Shown piece after piece: positions 6,150 through 7,607 of a DNA stretch of 7,607 bases. The position numbers were made by a program, and so were the translations under genes. Position 1 is the first letter of the stretch, and the number at the start of each line of letters is the position of its first letter. The stretch comes from Patescibacteria group bacterium (GTDB lineage: Bacteria > Patescibacteriota > Minisyncoccia > Minisyncoccales > JAHIOY01): positions 1 through 7,607 of the forward strand of contig JAHIOY010000145.1 in the NCBI GenBank assembly GCA_018894495.1, given 5' to 3'. The notes under the pieces were generated by a model. It saw only the letters and a list, made by a program, of their open reading frames with translations. It ran no database searches and was not told the origin of the DNA.

Positions 6150-6230
6150 GCCGTGGGGATAGCAGGTTTGCCTGGTGGGCCCGTCAAGCCACGCCTGGGG
6201 GATTCAACTTCCCCTATCTCCACGGCTTTT
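6150..6230 (+). ncRNA. Candidate small structured RNA with tRNA/tmRNA-like acceptor and T-arm
   Basis: The terminal helix pairs 6150-6162 with 6214-6226 (13 bp, one G-U) and is followed by TTTT. Inside it the bases fit a tRNA-like layout. The acceptor is GGGGATA (6155-6161) with TATCTCC (6215-6221), including a G-U at the third pair. The unpaired base 6222 is A, in the discriminator position. The T-arm is GGGGA (6198-6202), loop TTCAACT (6203-6209), TCCCC (6210-6214). The G3-U70 pair and the TTCAACT loop are typical of tmRNA and the wobble also of alanine tRNA. Only about 36 nt separate the acceptor 5' strand from the T-arm, with two hairpins (CAGG/CCTG; GTGG/CCAC), so it is neither a canonical tRNA nor a full tmRNA, and CGG stands in place of CCA. 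It could be a degenerate or minimal tRNA-like RNA, or a coincidental palindrome. Confidence 0.5.
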
Positions 6231-6233
6231 GAG

Positions 6234-6242
6234 TTATCCACA
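6234..6242 (+). promoter_or_regulatory. Consensus DnaA box
   Basis: TTATCCACA is the exact high-affinity DnaA-binding 9-mer. It is a single copy, in the gap between RNA 1 and the promoter of RNA 2. One box with no AT-rich unwinding element or box cluster nearby does not make an origin; a regulatory or titration site, or chance, is likelier. Confidence 0.4.
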
Positions 6243-6252
6243 TCTTTACCTC

Positions 6253-6280
6253 TTGACAAGGTATTTTGGTTTGTTATACT
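6253..6280 (+). promoter_or_regulatory. Strong promoter for RNA 2
   Basis: A perfect -35 TTGACA (6253-6258), a 16-nt spacer and -10 TATACT (6275-6280) with an extended TG at 6272-6273. Transcription should start near 6287. No coding frame follows; a terminator lies about 70 nt downstream. Confidence 0.7.
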
Positions 6281-6286
6281 ATAAAT

Positions 6287-6357
6287 AAGTTTGACGGGCC
6301 CGCCAATAGGCGAATCTGTAGGCCTACCAAAAGCCATCTCATTTGAGGTGGTTTTTT
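6287..6357 (+). ncRNA. Candidate short RNA 2, complementary to a loop of RNA 1
   Basis: It is bounded by the promoter at 6253-6280 and the terminator at 6327-6361, giving a transcript of about 70 nt with no plausible ORF. Near the 5' end TTGACGGGCCCGCCA (6291-6305) is complementary to 6173-6187 in RNA 1 (14 Watson-Crick pairs and one G-U), reaching about 17 bp with flanking bases. It also contains the small hairpin CGCC-AATA-GGCG (6301-6312) and the palindrome GTAGGCCTAC (6318-6327). If both regions are on one transcript, the same bases would give a long-range helix instead. No known RNA family is recognised. Confidence 0.45.
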
Positions 6358-6361
6358 GGTT
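6327..6361 (+). terminator. Intrinsic terminator, plus strand, partly bidirectional
   Basis: CCATCTC (6334-6340), a 4-nt ATTT loop and GAGGTGG (6345-6351) form a 7-bp stem with one G-U, followed by six T's (6352-6357). Outer bases ACCAAAA and TTTTTGGT extend the stem, so the minus strand also shows a hairpin followed by TTTT. Confidence 0.8.
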
Positions 6362-6418
6362 ATTTAAAATGAATACCCAACACTGTGTTATAGTTAAAAA
6401 AAAATTAAAGACTAAAAA

Positions 6419-6565
6419 TCAAAAAATGTGCACGTCCCTATTCGCTACTCCATAAGCTACGAAATGAGCTTTAGATTTTTTGCCGATTCTTTTAAAAATT
6501 ATATTTTCAGAGGAAAAATCCGGTTGAATTTTTCTAATTTCTTGAAGGAGATAGTTTTTTATTTT
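6419..6565 (-). pseudogene. 48-codon coding-like fragment without a start codon
   Basis: After an in-frame stop at 6566-6568 a frame of 48 sense codons runs to a TGA at 6419-6421. It has no ATG, GTG or TTG near its beginning. The composition looks protein-like: helix-compatible LLQEIRKIQPDF, then IIFKRIGKKSKAHFVAYGVANRD. I do not recognise the family. It is probably the 3' remnant of a gene whose 5' part was lost. It is in a different frame from the Hint fragment at 7284-7607 and cannot be shown to belong to it. It may also be chance. Confidence 0.35.
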
Positions 6566-6581
6566 TTAGATGCATACCTTA

Positions 6582-6602
6582 TTTTCAATTCTTAATTGAA
6601 AA
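6582..6602. repeat. Short perfect inverted repeat near the edge of the gene-pair segment
   Basis: TTTTCAATT (6582-6590), loop CTT, AATTGAAAA (6594-6602). It sits just outside the promoter of the plus-strand gene pair, near where the inserted segment may begin. It lacks a following T-tract on either strand. Confidence 0.6.
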
Positions 6603-6616
6603 TTGATTGACTACTC

Positions 6617-6646
6617 TTAACAATTTGTTTTCATCTTTGCTATTAT
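6617..6646 (+). promoter_or_regulatory. Promoter of the antitoxin/toxin-like pair, probably leaderless
   Basis: -35 TTAACA (6617-6622), an 18-nt spacer, and -10 TATTAT (6641-6646) preceded by TGC, an extended -10. The expected start is about 6653-6655, at the ATG of the first gene, which has no Shine-Dalgarno sequence. Autoregulation, usual for toxin-antitoxin operons, is likely but no operator is recognised. Confidence 0.5.
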
Positions 6647-6654
6647 TATTTTGT

Positions 6655-7023
6655 ATGGCAAAAACATCCTCTAAAACTAAATCATTAGTAGCGCTAAAAC
6701 CGAAGATAGAACATTTCTCTAAATTCGCCCCCAAAGGCGCTTCTTTACCAAAAGAGTTCAGGGCGGTAGTTGGTTCTGATAAAAATGGGAGGCCAGCTTG
6801 GTTTCTGTTTGATCTGTATGCTTTCTGGGAATTACTCTGTCGAATTGATGAAAAGTTATTTGAAATATTACCTGATAAAGAATACAATTTCAATTCAGTT
6901 GGTAAACTCATTGACGAGATGGAAGCCCATTGGCCATTCGCGAAAGAATATCGTGAGGAAATAAAGCGAGAATATGAGTCAGCTCTTAGAGATATTGCTT
7001 CTGGCAAAGTGTATCCTTTGTAA
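6655..7023 (+). CDS. Hypothetical protein, probable antitoxin partner of the RelE/ParE-like gene
   Basis: 122 aa from the ATG at 6655. An earlier in-frame ATG at 6607 would add 16 residues, but it overlaps the promoter, and MAKTSSKTKS is a more natural N-terminus. I do not recognise the family. The N-terminal 10 residues are basic. A mixed segment follows (AWFLFDLYAFWELLCRIDEKL, about 48-68). The C-terminal half is charged and helix-rich (VGKLIDEMEAHWPFAKEYREEIKREYESALRDI). No helix-turn-helix or ribbon-helix-helix is evident, so DNA binding is not shown. Its TAA is 2 nt before the ATG of the RelE/ParE-like gene, the tight upstream placement typical of antitoxins, and that is the basis of the call. 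Both genes lie antisense within the region of an interrupted Hint gene and appear to have been inserted together. Confidence 0.65.
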   Translation: MAKTSSKTKSLVALKPKIEHFSKFAPKGASLPKEFRAVVGSDKNGRPAWFLFDLYAFWELLCRIDEKLFEILPDKEYNFNSVGKLIDEMEAHWPFAKEYREEIKREYESALRDIASGKVYPL

Positions 7024-7025
7024 TT

Positions 7026-7283
7026 ATGGCTTATCAATTCATCCTTACCGAGAAGGCCGAGAATGACCTCAAAAAATTCCCTTCCGAATTGGCTTCCAAG
7101 ATTCGCAAGAGAATCAAATATTTTCTTTCCGTTCCAAACCCATTGGTCTTTGCTAAACCTCTTGTTGACTTGCCCCCAGCTACTCATAGATTCCGTGTGG
7201 GGAAAAAGAGAATAAAGTTTTTCCGCCAAGGAAATACCTTCTATATCACTGGAATTGACCATTGAGATAAAGTTTACCGCTGA
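7026..7283 (+). pseudogene. RelE/ParE-superfamily toxin, C-terminus cut by an in-frame TGA
   Basis: The frame gives 79 residues ending GIDH before a TGA at 7263-7265. The first residues (MAYQFILTEKAENDLKKFP) and the core (HRFRVGKKRIKFFRQGNTFYITGIDH) are characteristic of RelE/ParE-like toxins. After the TGA the same frame continues DKVYR and then meets a second TGA at 7281-7283. Family members commonly end with H-R-D-x-V-Y, so the first TGA sits where an Arg codon (CGA) is expected, consistent with one C-to-T change. In RelE the corresponding C-terminal Arg and Tyr take part in mRNA cleavage, so the short product may be inactive. Alternatives are a naturally short toxin, a sequencing error, or UGA read as an amino acid, which is unlikely because the exonuclease gene in this window ends at TGA. 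Confidence 0.75.
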
Positions 7284-7607
7284 AGATGAATTTTGTTTAA
7301 CCAAATACGGATGATTTCCAGTGGTTCTAATTTTTTTGTCGTCTTCTGTCTCAATTTCATAAATCGGCTGGACTTCCATATCCAAAAGTCCCTTGATTTT
7401 CGCCGGCTCAATTTTGCCGGTTTTTTCATTTAGAGACAAAACATATTCCCCGCCCTTGATGTCCTTGATTTCTATTTCTTCGTATTCAACTTTTAACTTT
7501 TCACTTTTAACTTTTAACTTTTCACTTTTAACTTTTAACTTTTCACTTTTAACTTTTAACTTTGTGTCTCCTGTCACGCACTGCCCCTCAACATGCAATT
7601 TTTGCGA
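7284..7607 (-). pseudogene. Hint (intein-type) domain gene fragment, interrupted and running off the window
   Basis: The frame is open through the window edge, so the gene begins outside. The visible start reads SQKLHVEGQ and then the Hint nucleophile in CVTGDTKL (Cys codon 7578-7580, block A). Next come the KLKVKSE tandem repeats, IEIKDIKGGEYVLSLNEKTGKIEPAKIKGLLDM, and block B TTGNHPYLVK (about 7300-7327). Hint domains catalyse an N-S acyl shift at the Cys for protein splicing or autoprocessing. The middle and the C-terminal block with His-Asn are missing. Below about 7284 the same frame stays open to 6585, but it is only the antisense of the gene pair. The host sequence SQKLHVEG resembles the KLHVxG repeat of tail-fibre-like surface proteins. 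The gene is probably broken by insertion of the pair; the exact junction is uncertain by about 20 nt. Confidence 0.75.
7488..7563 (-). repeat. 21-bp tandem repeat, 3.6 copies, in frame in the Hint gene
   Basis: Three identical 21-nt units (7488-7508, 7509-7529, 7530-7550) plus 13 nt of a fourth. On the minus strand they encode KLKVKSE repeated. The unit is a multiple of three, so copy-number change keeps the frame. It lies directly after Hint block A, in a loop position. The sequence is made of AACTTTT/CACTTTT words; a degenerate stretch of similar words occurs at about 1125-1155 between the FIST and kinase genes. Confidence 0.95.

Larger units (their letters stand above)
5914..6654. other. 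741-nt stretch without an intact gene, dense in hairpins and RNA signals
   Basis: I find no convincing complete coding sequence on either strand here. The stretch holds, in order, a minus-strand terminator, two large inverted repeats, a plus-strand promoter with a structured RNA, a DnaA box, a second plus-strand promoter with a short RNA and terminator, a 48-codon fragment on the minus strand, and the promoter of the plus-strand gene pair. An open frame at 6092-6337 (minus) crosses both proposed RNA units and has no recognisable motif, so I did not call it. Confidence 0.6.

Noticed and set aside
6150..6230. Canonical tRNA-Ala gene
   Set aside because: The acceptor and T-arm fit, but the D-arm and anticodon arm do not: 36 nt between them is too short and no 7-nt anticodon loop on a 5-bp stem can be drawn.
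6234..6242. Replication origin around the DnaA box
   Set aside because: Only one box is present, with no cluster, no adjacent dnaA/dnaN and no AT-rich unwinding element clearly linked to it.
6092..6337. 81-codon open frame on the minus strand
   Set aside because: It runs across two promoters, both RNA candidates and part of the terminator, has no recognisable motif, and its Pro/Gly-rich sequence is what GC-rich palindromes would encode.
7263..7265. Recoded UGA (alternative genetic code) explaining the toxin's internal TGA
   Set aside because: The exonuclease gene at 4807 uses TGA as its stop right after a plausible C-terminus, so a simple nonsense change is the better explanation.
6585..7283. 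Distal two thirds of the 337-codon minus-strand frame
   Set aside because: After Hint block B the translation loses all Hint character and mirrors the two plus-strand genes, which have good family match, spacing and promoter.

Overview
The window looks like a piece of a Candidate Phyla Radiation (Patescibacteria, Parcubacteria-like) chromosome. This is inference from style. The DNA is AT-rich, with little Shine-Dalgarno signal before most genes. The histidine kinase has the H-box wording common in that group (SAHQLRTPLSAIKW). There is an intein-type Hint gene carrying tandem KLKVKSE repeats, and there are many GC-rich palindromic repeats, some inside coding sequence. No rRNA gene or complete canonical tRNA was seen that would fix the taxonomy.

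Positions 1-5913 (minus strand) hold five collinear genes with short gaps, read from high to low coordinate: a stand-alone 5'-3' exonuclease of the Pol I N-terminal type (4807-5913); a membrane-anchored, probably extracytoplasmic FIST-domain protein (3440-4792); a two-TM sensor with HAMP and a long coiled coil but no output domain (2451-3404); a cytoplasmic FIST protein (1156-2337); and a soluble PAS histidine kinase cut by the window edge just before its ATP-binding domain (1-1090). The kinase and the HAMP sensor share an almost interchangeable coiled-coil segment. This suggests a split receptor/kinase pair, flanked by one FIST ligand-binding protein on each side of the membrane. This four-gene module is the best candidate here for an undescribed system. 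The exonuclease gene carries three or four palindromic GC-rich elements in frame and ends in a likely beta-clamp-binding motif.

Positions 5914-6654 contain no intact gene but many inverted repeats, a minus-strand terminator, two good plus-strand promoters and a plus-strand terminator. Two small structured RNAs are proposed. The first (about 6150-6230) starts at its promoter's predicted start site. It folds with an acceptor-like helix containing a G3-U70-type wobble and a T-arm whose loop reads TTCAACT, as in tmRNA. The second (about 6287-6357) is complementary to a loop of the first. A consensus DnaA box lies between them.

Positions 6655-7283 (plus) hold a toxin-antitoxin-like pair: an unrecognised 122-aa partner and a RelE/ParE-like toxin whose last residues are cut off by a TGA. 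The pair lies inside, and antisense to, a Hint-domain gene (7284-7607, minus) that appears to have been interrupted by it. The residues before the Hint cysteine (SQKLHVEGQ) resemble the repeat of tail-fibre-like surface proteins.
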